Shown piece after piece: positions 45,632-56,029 of a DNA stretch of 64,000 bases. The position numbers and the translations under genes were made by a program. This stretch comes from Gymnothorax reevesii (taxonomy: Eukaryota; Chordata; Actinopteri; Anguilliformes; Muraenidae), in NCBI GenBank assembly GCA_029721435.1, contig CM056584.1:15449739-15513738 (forward strand), read 5' to 3'. The notes under the pieces were generated by a model, which saw only the letters and a program-made list of their open reading frames with translations, made no database searches and was not told the DNA's origin. Within the stretch, counting starts at the first letter, position 1. The number at the start of each line of letters is the position of its first letter.

Positions 45632-46099
45632 TGTTATGACTTGGAAAAATCACAACAAAGAAAACTGAAAAGTACAACTAAAACAAATTTATTCTTTAAT
45701 AAAAAAGTTGTACAAAAAATGATCCACTATTTAAATTCTCTAATAACACTCTGCCACTATTTGACTGTTGCCAAAACAAAACTCTGGTCTGCTCTCTTCT
45801 GCTGTCTCTCCCTTTGTTGTCTGTCTCTGCTGTGCTTAAAATCACAGCCTTTTTATAGTCTAGCAACCTTCCAGAAAGATCCACAGGATTCTAGGGAAAT
45901 CCCGCCCCCTCCAAGCAGGAAAGTGCCAGAAGCTTCTAGAAATTACTAGACTTTTCTTAATGATTTTACAAACACGCCACCAGATGGTGCCAATGAATAA
46001 AATAAATATAGCTGACCAGCAGGGCAGCAAAACAGCATGTAACAAATCTTCATTTACAAATGGAATATAAAGCTGTACAAAAAATTATCATACATAACA
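45632..46099 (-). mobile_element. 3' LTR of Gmr1-like element (468 bp)
   Basis: Bounded by TG and CA and by the target duplication CTCT (45628-45631). It is adjoined on its inner side by a polypurine tract AAAGAGGGGAGG on the minus strand (46100-46111). It appears identical to the other LTR. Confidence 0.95.
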
Positions 46100-46302
46100 C
46101 CTCCCCTCTTTAAGAAAAGAAAGGTTTGCTAAAAGCTTTCTTTTGTTAAAATTAACACAGTTTTATAATCAGAACAATATTGAACTTTACACAAACGTAT
46201 TATTGATCATGATAACAATCATATACATAACAAACAGTGTAAGTCTCACAATTAAATAGAAAAGTAAAATTACGTTTTTCACAATCACGAAAAGAAATAA
46301 AA

Positions 46303-49300
46303 TTACATGCGTGAAAGTGTATCTGGGATTACATTATCTTTTCCCCTGATGTGAGAAATGTCCAAATCATACTCTTGCAAAAGTAAACTCCATCTCAGTA
46401 ATCTTTGATTCTTGTTTTTGATCTTGTGCAAGAATGTGAGGGGTTTGTGATCACTGAAGACCTTGATGGAAGTAGCTGAACAAGTCAAATAGACTTCAAA
46501 ATGTTGTAAAGCCAAAACAAGTGCCAAACATTCTTTTTCAATTGTTGAGTAGTTTTTCTGATGTTTATCAAACTTTTTGGAAAAGTAACAAACAGGATGA
46601 TCTACTCCATCAGTGTCTTCTTGCAGTAAAACTGCACCTGCACCAATGTCACTGGCATCAACTGCCAACTTGAACTCCTTTTTGAAATTGGGAGATAAGA
46701 GAACTGGTGCATTTTTGAGAATCGCTTTCAGCTGGTCAAATGAATTTTGACATTTTTCATCCCAAACAAATTTTGCATTTTTCTTCAGTAAATTTGTCAA
46801 AGGTTCAGAGATGATAGAGAAATTTTTACAGAATTTTCTGTAGTAGCCAGCCATCCCTAGAAATCTCATGAGCTGTCTTTTAGTTGTTGGCTCAGGAAAT
46901 TCAGTGATAACTTTGACTTTTGCATCAACTGGTTTGACTTGACCCTGTCCTACAACATGACCTAAGTAAACAACTGAAGCTTTACAAAAGTCACTTTTAA
47001 CAAGGTTGATAGTCAGCTTGGCATCACTCACTCTCTGAAAGAAGTTTCTGATGTAGGTGAGGTGCTCTTGGAAGCTGTCACTGGTGATGATAATATCATC
47101 GATATAGGCCTCACATCCTGGCAGTCCAGCAATCACTCTGTTTACCAGACGTTGGAAGGTGGCTGGAGAATTTTTCATTCCAAATGGCATGACCTTGTAT
47201 TGGTATAATCCATCTGGCGTGACGAAGGCAGAGATCTCCTTTGCTCTCTCTGTTAGAGGGATCTGCCAGAAGCCCTTGAGGAGATCAAATTTTGTGACAT
47301 ACTTTGACTGTCCAACTTTGTCAATGCAGTCATCAATCCTGGGAATAGGATATGAGTCCGTTTTTGATAAAGCATTCGCTTTTCTGTAGTCTGTCACCAT
47401 TCTATATGTTCCATTGGGTTTGGGAACTAGGATGCATGGAGAACTCCAGTCACTGTAACTTGGTTCAACAAAGTCATTTTCAAGCAGATATTTGACTTCT
47501 TGTTTAAGGTATTCCTGCTTCTCTGGATTCATTCTGTAGGGATGCTGTTTTACAGGCTTGGCATCGTCTTGTAGGATGACATCATGGTAAACCAAATCAG
47601 TCCTTGATGGAACGTCAGGGAAAATGTGACTATATTCAAATATGAGCTGCTTTAGCTGCTGTTGTTGAAAAGGGTCCAGGTGGGACAACTTGCTGTCAAT
47701 ATTTTCAAGAATGTCTGAATTTTCAAGTTTGACTGGACCAGGTTCATTTTCTAAGGGGCAGTCACAATCTTCGGAATTTTCCAGTTCAACTGTATTTACC
47801 ACATTGACTGGCTTTTGCTGTGTGTCTCTATCAATGTATTCTTTCAGCATGTTGATGTGACACATTTGTTTTTGTTTCCTCCTTCCAGGAGTTGAAATTA
47901 TGTAATTTAGATCACTGACCTTTTTGAGGACAGTGTAAGGGCCGAAATATCGGGCTCTTAGAGGGTTTCCAGGAACTGGCAAAAGTGCAAGAACTTTGTC
48001 ACCAGTTTTAAAACTTCTATCTTTTGAATGAAGGTCATATCTGGCTTTCATTTTGCCCTGAGCTTCTTTGAGATTAGACTTAGCAAAGTCACAGGCTTTA
48101 GAGAGACGATTACGGAAGTCAGAGACATACTGAAGCAAGTTCATTGGGACATCATCTTCAGCGAGCAACTTTTCCTTCAGTAGCTTCAGAGGTCCACGGA
48201 CTGTATGCCCAAAAACGAGCTCAAAAGGACTGAACCCAAGAGACTCCTGAACAGCTTCACGGGCAGCAAACAGAAGAAGATGGACACCTTCATCCCAATC
48301 TTTCTCTGTGTCAAGGCAGTAGGTCCTTATCATGTTCTTCAGGGTTTGATGGAACCTCTCCAAAGCACCTTGACTCTCAGGATGGTAAGCTGATGACCTG
48401 TATTGTTTAATACCAAGCTCATGCATAACTTGTTGAAATATGCCAGACATGAAATTTGATCCTTGATCAGACTGAATAGACTTAGGAAGACCAACTAAGC
48501 AGAAAAACTTGGTTAGAGCCTTGATGATAGTCTTCGCCTTGATATTACGAAGTGGAATTGCCTCAGGAAACCGGGTGGAAGCACACATGATAGTCAGTAA
48601 GTACTCACAACCAGATCTAGTCTTCGGCAATGGTCCAACACAGTCAATGATGATCCGACTGAAAGGTTCTTCAAAAGCAGGAATGGGCTTAAGTCGAGCC
48701 TTTGGAATATTCTGGTTCGGCTTCCCAACCATTTGACAAGTATGACAGGATTTGCAGTACTCCTGTACATCAGACCTCATAGAAGGCCAGAAGAAGTGGT
48801 TTCTGACACGTTGAAGGGTCTTCTTGATACCCAAATGACCTGACATAGGATTGTCATGGGCCAGACTAAGAGTTTCTTGACGGTACGGCTTTGGAAGAAC
48901 AATTTGATGGGTGATCATCCACTCTTCATCTGCAGGAACATCGGGTGGACGCCACTTTCTCATAAGCACACCATTTTTGTAGTAAAAACAGACAGGAACT
49001 TGAGTAGCCTCTTGTTCACTTGCAGCCTGTGGTAGAAGATGCGCTAGATCATGAGCTTGTTGTTGCTCATGAATAAGTTGTTTACGAGACAAAATGTCAT
49101 TAGAATGACCTGACAAGGACAAGTCTGAAGATTTCCCAGACATCTCAGGACTGGAAGGTTCCTGATGAAAAGACTGCCCAATGAAGGTGTCAGCCAGGTT
49201 AAAGTCCAGGTCAGCAACATCCTGAATAGCCTTTTTGGCCATAGAACGAGTAACTGCACATGAAGGATAGAGGTCTGGAATTTCCTCCTCTATAGAGTCA

Positions 49301-51006
49301 GATTCTTGATGAATCAAAGGAGTGTCAGTTACAATAGGGTAGGGCACAACCTTATCCCCAGCAAGATCATTACCAAGAAGCAAATGAATGCCTTTGAAAG
49401 GAAGAGAAGACCTAACACCAACAGTAACAGGTCCAGAGACCAAGTCTGATTTGAGATGAACATTATGGAGAGGTACACTTGTAAAACCACATTCTACTCC
49501 TTGAATAAGGACATTAGCCTGAGTAGACGATTTGTCCGAGAAAGGCAGAATATCTGCAAGAATTAGAGATTGGGAAGACCCAGTATCCCTTAGAATTCGA
49601 ACAGGAGCAGATGAGGAAAAATCATGTGAAAGTGAGACAGAACCATCAGTGATGAATGGCTCAAAACCCTCCATAACCGGATCAGACACAGAAGGTAGAA
49701 GATCAGGTGAACTGACCATTGATACAAGAGATTCTCTCTTTGTCAAAGCAGTTGGCTTGGTTTCTTCTCGTTGTTGTTTTTTCTTGAGAGCATAACACTC
49801 AGAAATAAGGTGACCTTGCTTTTTGCAGTAATGGCAAGACACAGAGGGTAAAGAATCAGAGGATTGCTTTTCACCGGAAGGTTTCCTCTCTGAAGTGGCC
49901 TTAGAATCATTAGAAGTGTTATTAGAAGAAGTCTTGGACTGAAACTTGCTTTGAAATTTAGAAAAAGTAGATTTTTGGACAAAAGATGTCTTGTGAGTCA
50001 ATGCATAACTATCAGCTAGCGTAGAAACATCTTGCAAAGTAATGGCTTGTTTTTCTTCAAGGAAAGTCTTAATATCAGGCTGGACACACCTTTTGAATTC
50101 CTCAACCAGAATAAGTTGCCTCATTCTATCAAAATCTTTTTCAACATTCATGGAATTACACCACTGATCAAACAACTGTTCCTTTAACCTGCCAAATTCA
50201 ACATGAGTTTGACTGGCTTCCTTGCAAGAATTCCTGAATTTTTGCCTGTAAGCCTCAGGGACTAATTCATAACCCTTCAGAATGGCAGATTTGACAAAAT
50301 CATAATCAGCACACTGTTGGACAGATAACTGGTTATAGATTTTTCTAGCTTTACCAGTAAGAACACTTTGTAACATCATTGTCCAATGCTCTTTTGGCCA
50401 TTTCAAATTTTCAGCAATTTTTTCAAAATGGGTAAAGTATTGGTCAACATCATTTTCTAAGAAAGGAGGAACAAGTCTGATATGTTTAACCACATCAAAA
50501 TGATCAGAAAGTCCAGAAGATTTTGGAACAGTACCTGCTTCTATTTTCTTCATTTCCAATTCGTACTGCATTCTTTTTTCTTCTAGTTCTTTCTCCAATC
50601 TTCTTTCTTCTAGTTCTCTCTCCCTTTCTGACCTTCTTTCTTCCATTTCTTTCTCCATCCTTCTTTCCTCCTGTTCTCTTTCCTTCTCCAACCTTCTCTC
50701 TTCCAGCTCTCTTTCCTTCTCCAACCTTCTCTCTTCCAGCTCTTTCAGGCGCAGCTGAAATTCAAGTCTTTGCAGCTCCGTTGCAGGCACTTCCACGGCT
50801 TTAATTAATTCTGCTGCTTCTTCCCCAAAGATATCTTCATCGATGAAATGTTGCACCAAAATGTTGAATATTTCTTGTTTCTTCATTGATGACCTCACAT
50901 CAGATAATCCAAGGGTTGAGGCTATTTGTAGCAAGTCCTTCTTCTTTGCCAACAAAATTAATTCCTGGGTTGGAGTTTTCAAAAAACTTTCCACATCAAA
51001 AGTCAT
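46303..51006 (-). CDS. Gmr1-like retrotransposon gag-pol polyprotein, intact (integrase before RT)
   Basis: A single 1567-residue frame. Gag starts MTFDVESFLKT, has Glu/Arg heptad repeats (about residues 85-155), a SCAN-like capsid (EAYRQKFRN, LVEEFKRCV) and a CCHC knuckle CHYCKKQGHLISEC (about 394). Retropepsin RDTGSSQS follows at about 474. Then comes integrase: HHCC region (SGHLGIKK, CKSCHTC, about 719-755) and core Asp residues in IIIDCVG (about 787) and SIQSDQGSNF, with Glu in SQGALERF. RT follows (TYRMVTDYRKAN, AYIDDIIIT, about 1303), then RNase H (LAVDASDIGAG, about 1452, and SDHKPLTF), ending DTLSRM. Integrase upstream of RT defines Gmr1-type elements within Ty3/gypsy. All catalytic motifs are present, so it may be active. 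Start chosen at the first ATG after the PBS. Confidence 0.95.
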   Translation of the reverse strand: MTFDVESFLKTPTQELILLAKKKDLLQIASTLGLSDVRSSMKKQEIFNILVQHFIDEDIFGEEAAELIKAVEVPATELQRLEFQLRLKELEERRLEKERELEERRLEKEREQEERRMEKEMEERRSERERELEERRLEKELEEKRMQYELEMKKIEAGTVPKSSGLSDHFDVVKHIRLVPPFLENDVDQYFTHFEKIAENLKWPKEHWTMMLQSVLTGKARKIYNQLSVQQCADYDFVKSAILKGYELVPEAYRQKFRNSCKEASQTHVEFGRLKEQLFDQWCNSMNVEKDFDRMRQLILVEEFKRCVQPDIKTFLEEKQAITLQDVSTLADSYALTHKTSFVQKSTFSKFQSKFQSKTSSNNTSNDSKATSERKPSGEKQSSDSLPSVSCHYCKKQGHLISECYALKKKQQREETKPTALTKRESLVSMVSSPDLLPSVSDPVMEGFEPFITDGSVSLSHDFSSSAPVRILRDTGSSQSLILADILPFSDKSSTQANVLIQGVECGFTSVPLHNVHLKSDLVSGPVTVGVRSSLPFKGIHLLLGNDLAGDKVVPYPIVTDTPLIHQESDSIEEEIPDLYPSCAVTRSMAKKAIQDVADLDFNLADTFIGQSFHQEPSSPEMSGKSSDLSLSGHSNDILSRKQLIHEQQQAHDLAHLLPQAASEQEATQVPVCFYYKNGVLMRKWRPPDVPADEEWMITHQIVLPKPYRQETLSLAHDNPMSGHLGIKKTLQRVRNHFFWPSMRSDVQEYCKSCHTCQMVGKPNQNIPKARLKPIPAFEEPFSRIIIDCVGPLPKTRSGCEYLLTIMCASTRFPEAIPLRNIKAKTIIKALTKFFCLVGLPKSIQSDQGSNFMSGIFQQVMHELGIKQYRSSAYHPESQGALERFHQTLKNMIRTYCLDTEKDWDEGVHLLLFAAREAVQESLGFSPFELVFGHTVRGPLKLLKEKLLAEDDVPMNLLQYVSDFRNRLSKACDFAKSNLKEAQGKMKARYDLHSKDRSFKTGDKVLALLPVPGNPLRARYFGPYTVLKKVSDLNYIISTPGRRKQKQMCHINMLKEYIDRDTQQKPVNVVNTVELENSEDCDCPLENEPGPVKLENSDILENIDSKLSHLDPFQQQQLKQLIFEYSHIFPDVPSRTDLVYHDVILQDDAKPVKQHPYRMNPEKQEYLKQEVKYLLENDFVEPSYSDWSSPCILVPKPNGTYRMVTDYRKANALSKTDSYPIPRIDDCIDKVGQSKYVTKFDLLKGFWQIPLTERAKEISAFVTPDGLYQYKVMPFGMKNSPATFQRLVNRVIAGLPGCEAYIDDIIITSDSFQEHLTYIRNFFQRVSDAKLTINLVKSDFCKASVVYLGHVVGQGQVKPVDAKVKVITEFPEPTTKRQLMRFLGMAGYYRKFCKNFSIISEPLTNLLKKNAKFVWDEKCQNSFDQLKAILKNAPVLLSPNFKKEFKLAVDASDIGAGAVLLQEDTDGVDHPVCYFSKKFDKHQKNYSTIEKECLALVLALQHFEVYLTCSATSIKVFSDHKPLTFLHKIKNKNQRLLRWSLLLQEYDLDISHIRGKDNVIPDTLSRM

Positions 51007-51062
51007 GATTGCTGGTTTTTAAACTAGTCAAAAGATTTAAAATAATAATCTTCGGTGAATCC

Positions 51063-51081
51063 AATCTCGGTAGAACCTCCA
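51063..51081 (-). other. primer binding site, tRNA-Gln-like
   Basis: Three bases inside the 5' LTR, the minus strand reads TGGAGGTTCTACCGAGATT. This complements the 3' end of vertebrate tRNA-Gln with one mismatch, as far as I recall that tRNA. Confidence 0.75.
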
Positions 51082-51084
51082 ATT

Positions 51085-51552
51085 TGTTATGACTTGGAAA
51101 AATCACAACAAAGAAAACTGAAAAGTACAACTAAAACAAATTTATTCTTTAATAAAAAAGTTGTACAAAAAATGATCCACTATTTAAATTCTCTAATAAC
51201 ACTCTGCCACTATTTGACTGTTGCCAAAACAAAACTCTGGTCTGCTCTCTTCTGCTGTCTCTCCCTTTGTTGTCTGTCTCTGCTGTGCTTAAAATCACAG
51301 CCTTTTTATAGTCTAGCAACCTTCCAGAAAGATCCACAGGATTCTAGGGAAATCCCGCCCCCTCCAAGCAGGAAAGTGCCAGAAGCTTCTAGAAATTACT
51401 AGACTTTTCTTAATGATTTTACAAACACGCCACCAGATGGTGCCAATGAATAAAATAAATATAGCTGACCAGCAGGGCAGCAAAACAGCATGTAACAAAT
51501 CTTCATTTACAAATGGAATATAAAGCTGTACAAAAAATTATCATACATAACA
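51085..51552 (-). mobile_element. 5' LTR of Gmr1-like element (468 bp)
   Basis: Same length and, as far as I can read, the same sequence as 45632-46099, followed by the CTCT duplication at 51553-51556. LTR identity implies a recent insertion. Confidence 0.95.
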
Positions 51553-51571
51553 CTCTTGACATAGTGTGAAT

Positions 51572-51670
51572 CACTGTGATACTGACTCTTTAGCAGAGCC
51601 ATCCCATGAGTTACAGTCACACACTGAAGAGTCTCCGCCCTTTGCTTTTATAATTATCAGTCAGTTATCA
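51572..51670 (-). pseudogene. IgL sigma V pseudogene V13 (3' remnant split from its flank by a retroelement)
   Basis: The minus strand shows the end of a V exon: GGDSSVCDCNSWDGSAKESV, where the second Cys and the CDR3 are recognisable and AVYYC has decayed to SVCDC. The heptamer CACAGTG is kept at 51572-51578. The nonamer position is occupied by the retroelement junction (CTCTTGA). Nothing upstream of framework 3 remains. Confidence 0.8.
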
Positions 51671-52424
51671 GTGATGACAGAGCGAGATATAATGAAGGGG
51701 GAGGAGAAATCAACACAAAAACAATAATTAGATGCTTTTGGTTTTGCTGTCTGTTGTCTTATTCAAATATGATGACTTCAGACTTTCCTCGGTTGATATG
51801 AGCCTGACGATTGACTGTCTCCAACTCTGGTCCAGGTGGGCTGAAGTCTCTACAGAGTTCATTCACTTCGTTTCAATCAGCATCCTATTTAGGCTTCTTG
51901 AATAGTTCTACATTGGCTTAAATTAAGCTCATTATGTTGAGGAACGAAGCCACAGATACAGCAGCTCTTCAGGATTTGAGGTTTAGACCCCTGCTGTGGA
52001 TAAAATGGCTCCATAGTTGAGAGAGTCTGGCCTTGTTTTAGTAAATTCACATCTTGTCTTAAAACTGTTGGATATAACCACATTTTCTTAAATTAATTTT
52101 TCAAGGTGATGGCATGTTTTGTGCCAAAACAAGGTTAAAGCACCATTCATGCAGAAGGTTCCTGGCATTTTCCCTCAGAATCTAGTGCATTTCTAACACT
52201 ATTAGAGCTCTGCTGACAGGTAAGGAGCTGGAATGTCCTCTAGCAGCTTCACATCCAGCCTTATCATAATGACCAAAGACATTAACAGACTGGTACCGGT
52301 CTGTTACTGCAATGGTTAAATTATACTCTGAGTTACTGACAGACAGCAGCTTGATGAAATGCATTTCCTGCACTGAGTGTGAAATTCAGTCTTATCAAGC
52401 TTGAAAGCAGAAGTGAAGCTCAGA

Positions 52425-52452
52425 GGTTTTTGTTATGGTGTGAATCACTGTG
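52425..52452 (-). other. V11 recombination signal, 12-bp spacer
   Basis: Minus-strand CACAGTG, 12 bases, ACAAAAACC. Confidence 0.95.
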
Positions 52453-52901
52453 ATACATGTTCACTGGCAGAGCCGTCCCATGTATGACAGTAATACACTG
52501 CGGAGTCTCCTGCCTCCACATTACTAATTATTATCTGGCAGTCGGAATTAGTCTGACATTTAGAAGAGAAGTGACTGGAGGAGAATCCAGCTCCATATGT
52601 AGGAGAGCTGTCAGTGCGGTGATAAAGCAGCACAAACTGAGGAACTTCTCCTGGAACCTGCTTATACCAGCGAGCAGCGTCATTGGTCACAGTCCCCAGG
52701 TTACAGTCCATAGTGGCTGTATCTCCTTTACTGACTGTCAGAACAGGAGGCTTCTGTGTCACCACTGTTACTCCACTCACACCTGGGAAATAAGATCCTC
52801 ATGTAAGAAACTTTCACCTCATATTCTTATTCTGAAATACAGATGAATATATATTTCTTACATGAGAGCACAGAGATGAGAGTGCAGAGAGTCCCCAGCA
52901 T
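52453..52901 (-). CDS. IgL sigma V gene V11 (leader 52862-52901, V exon 52453-52782)
   Basis: The leader is MLGTLCTLISVLS. The V exon is CVSGVTVVTQKPP, MDCNLG, DAARWYKQVPGEVPQF, YHRTDSSPTYGAGF, SSKCQTNSDCQII, GDSAVYYC, with CDR3 HTWDGSASEHV. It is open with intact RSS. It is the closest relative of V9, including the two extra framework-3 cysteines. It lies about 19 kb 5' of J, and the Gmr1-like element, gypsy element and nested block now separate it from V10. Confidence 0.92.
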
Positions 52902-52977
52902 GTTGTCAGTGTGAGGTGTGAACAGCTGAGAGATGAGCAGGTTGGAGTGTGAGGAGAGGAGAGGCTGCAGGACCCAG

Positions 52978-53032
52978 ATATAAGGGGCCGGTCAGGGAGA
53001 TGGAGGGGGAGGAGCTTCTGCACTCAGCCAAT
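52978..53032 (-). promoter_or_regulatory. V11 promoter (CCAAT and TATA)
   Basis: CCAAT at 53028-53032, CTTATAT at 52978-52984. Confidence 0.75.
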
Positions 53033-53159
53033 CATGAACAACTCAGGAATCTCTCTCCTATCATTCCATCCATAAGCATGTGATGATGTTATTGATGTTA
53101 TTAAAGATCATGAATAAATTCTTCTCCAATGAGCTGATGGCTCCTCACACCTGTACAAA

Positions 53160-53600
53160 TTGTGTTTCCTCTATTCTCTCTGCTCTCTGTCCCTCCTGTT
53201 TTAATAAGGATTCAGAGTCTGATGTTACTGTGACCCTCCCACTCATTATGGAGTCAGAAACAGAGGGCAGGAGTGACCCCTATAACCCCACATTCACACT
53301 CAAGCGGAAAATCTACAACAATTTAGCACACACTCAAGATAAAATTGATGAAATATTTTTATGAAGGATTTATGGGTGTAGAATCCACATTCCCTCCAGT
53401 GACTGTACAGCCCCAGATGTGATGAGCACAGCTTCCTGTATCTCTGCTCCCTGTTCCAGTGACTCTGCTCCATCAGCTCTATCACAACTGGAACTGAAAA
53501 AGTGAAGGAGTGATGCAGTGCTACACCTGTTACTCCACACTGTACGACTAACCCCACCCTCATTATAATCCAGCACAGAGTCACACTGTCATCAACAAAG
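53160..53600. repeat. duplicated V-flank block, copy 3
   Basis: Homologous to 7440-7790 and 26130-26540 and uninterrupted here (CTGTCCCTCCTGTTTTA, CACATTCACACTCAAGCGG). Confidence 0.6.
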
Positions 53601-54040
53601 ACCAAGAATCCACCCGACTCTCATATATCTATAAGTAGACATTATTGTCCATTTGTTACTGCCAATTAATGCAGAACACTGCAATGTTACATAAATATTG
53701 TGAAAACATTTTTTTACTTGCATGCAGCTGCTTCTGACCCAAAAAACAGGTTTATTGAATCAGCAGGGTAGCTCAGTATCACTCAGAACCAAATCAGCTG
53801 CATATATATGGAAGTTCATTAAAGTAATTCCAGGTTTCAGTCACTGCATTATATCCGGATAACTCAGAAATACTGCTTTGTGAAACAGACCCTACAGCCA
53901 CAATGTTTTTCTTTGGCCGAAGTTGAGAGATAATGTTGTTGTAACATGTGAGGAACATTAATAGAATGTTTATGTTGGTGTCAAATCTCACCATCACACA
54001 ATCTCAGTAAGAAACAGTATCTTTGGATTTCTGTGGTGAA
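53601..54040. other. intergenic, nothing recognised
   Basis: AT-rich; short frames only. Confidence 0.4.
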
Positions 54041-55165
54041 AGTATTGCTGCAGTTAGATACAGTCTGGTTGAGATCTCATCACACCTGCAGGTCCATGAA
54101 CTGACATGGGGCTGTTCTTCAGAGCTGTGAAAGGAGCTAAAATTGCTCCCTCATTTGCATGGCGCTATAAATACAGTATGTAAATCCTGCAGGTGCATCT
54201 CACTTCAGTGCCAGTGAGCAGGGTGTCTCTCTGTCGCCCCCTGCTGGATCAGCTTGGCTGGACCAGCAGGACCTGCACATGTAAGCAGCCCCTCGAATAG
54301 CTAATGTGTGGTATTATCCGAACATTTTCATGAACTTATGGCAATGCAAATGAGGCAGGATAGTGATGTAAATGTTGCAATATGTCAGGTTTGTAATGGT
54401 GTGGAATGGTGTACTCCTCTGCCCCCCCAATGGACTGCTTTATTATTGCAAGTGGAAACATCTAAATGAGTGATTCCTACCCAGAGTGATTCCTAACTGT
54501 GCTGTTGCACTTCATCCACCATCCAGTCTCTATACCTGCTTCTTCCTCACTAGGGTCCAGCAGGAGCTGAGGTCTGTTCCAGCTGACAAGGGACGAAAGG
54601 CAGGGACCCACCCTGAGCAATACATCAATCTGTCAGAAGGCACAAGGGCACTCTCACTCATACCTATGGGCAATTTAATAACTCCGATTAGCCTGATGTG
54701 CATGTATCTGGACTGTGGGAGGAAACCAGAGCACTGGAGGAAGCCCACACAAGCGCGGTGAAAACAAGTAAACTCCACCCAGAAAGTGTGTGAAACTCCC
54801 CAGGCCAGATTCGAACCCACAACCTTCTTGCCATGTGGTGGCAGAGCTAACATTTAAAGTTAAATGATCATATATATAATTAAATCCTTTGTCATTCTTC
54901 AGGCTGCTCCATAATTATGGGAGGATCTCAGAAAATTCAGTGCTGTGGGGTCACATTTCAGGAAAAGTCTGCAATCATTTTCCTGGAGGGTTACAGGGCT
55001 GCTGTTTTTTTTTCTCAATGTAAAATTAGCAACCAACTTAGAGCCATTGGAAACTAGTTGAGTGGCGTTAACTGGCATGATAATCTTCTACTTCATTTAA
55101 TCTGTATAGAACAGCAACGGTAAAGACCAGCACAGTCTGTGGCTCTCCATCACCAGCATTGCAAA
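54040..55165. repeat. paralogous block A, copy 2 (octamer plus TATA)
   Basis: Homologous to 30350-31180. On the plus strand it has ATTTGCAT (about 54154), CTATAAATA, then GTATGTAAATCCTGCAGGTGC. It is interrupted at about 54440-54930 by another sequence that includes a dispersed repeat (GACTGTGGGAGGAAACCAGAG, 54690-54850). No open V follows the promoter-like motif. Confidence 0.5.
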
Positions 55166-55369
55166 ATTTAGCTTTAAATATTGATATCAAACAAACTGTC
55201 AGAAACAGATGGCAGGAGAGTTCACCTTCATAGAGACAGACTCGCAAATTCAAGCCCTGAAAATGTTTTTTCAAAAATAAAGATTAAATTGCATATGTTA
55301 ATAGAATTAAAGCGTGTCTGACATTTTTTAATTCAGATTTGATTAGCCCCCTGAGAAAGGTTGATGACA

Positions 55370-55500
55370 GACTCTATTCAACCATTCCATAGTACTCAGC
55401 AGCACTCAGTTAAATATTATAATAGGCAGTCAGAATCAGTCTGACATTTACATGAGGAGTGACTGGAGGAGAGCTGATAATGCGGAGGTAATACAAATGT
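55370..55500 (-). pseudogene. IgL sigma V pseudogene V14 (framework fragment)
   Basis: Matches V5 at 17165-17350 (TCAGAATCAGTCTGACATTT, GTGACTGGAGGAG) with an extra deletion. The leader and promoter portion lies at 55862-56029, separated by an unrelated roughly 350-bp insertion (about 55500-55860) I cannot identify. Not functional. Confidence 0.75.
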
Positions 55501-55861
55501 ACACTGATGACCAATGGTGGTCCGTTGGCCGTTACAAAGGCCTTCAGAAACCTCGCCCTTCAATGCTTATTAACCCAAACCTCTCGCAGATTACTTTTCC
55601 CGATCACCAACAGTTGCCCAGACTAACTGGTAGGACCGGTCGCGCTAAAGGGCATTGCTTGGCACGCTGCACAACTCAGTGATGACGAAAATAAACGCTG
55701 CTAAGCCAGCGGGAATTTCGAATTTTTTGCATTTATGTTGCCGTTGCCGTCCTTACGATGCCATATCAATTATATAAATGTAGGCAGTTGGCATTCAGTT
55801 TTTTCATTATCATTCATATTTTAGGCCATGGATGGTTCTTGGTTGTTCAGTTGATTGAACT

Positions 55862-56029
55862 AACATGCAGAGTGTCCCCAGCATGTTGTCACTGTGAGGT
55901 GTGAACAGCCCTTACTGTCCAGCTGAGAGATGAGCAGGTTGGAGTGTAAGGAGAGGAGAGGCTGCAGGACCCAGATATAAGGGGCCAGTCTGGGTGATGG
56001 AGGGAGAGGAGCTTCTGCACACAACCAAT
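55862..56029 (-). pseudogene. orphan V leader start and promoter
   Basis: Contains the start of a leader (MLGTLC codons, broken at about 55864), the conserved 5' untranslated region, CTTATAT at 55975-55981 and CCAAT at 56025-56029, with the usual 55-bp frame. No V exon is attached. Confidence 0.8.

Noticed and set aside
45641..45949. Frames in both LTRs (45641-45949 and 51055-51402)
   Set aside because: They lie in identical LTRs and show no protein family.
53080..53364. A V-like gene on the plus strand of the V-flank block
   Set aside because: Splice-like and leader-like hints appear, but frames are not kept across the three copies and no Cys-Trp-Cys pattern is seen.
53571..53600. RSS-like CACAGAG with ACAAAGACC on the plus strand
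   Set aside because: Spacer would be 14 bases and the heptamer is imperfect; not conserved in the other copies.
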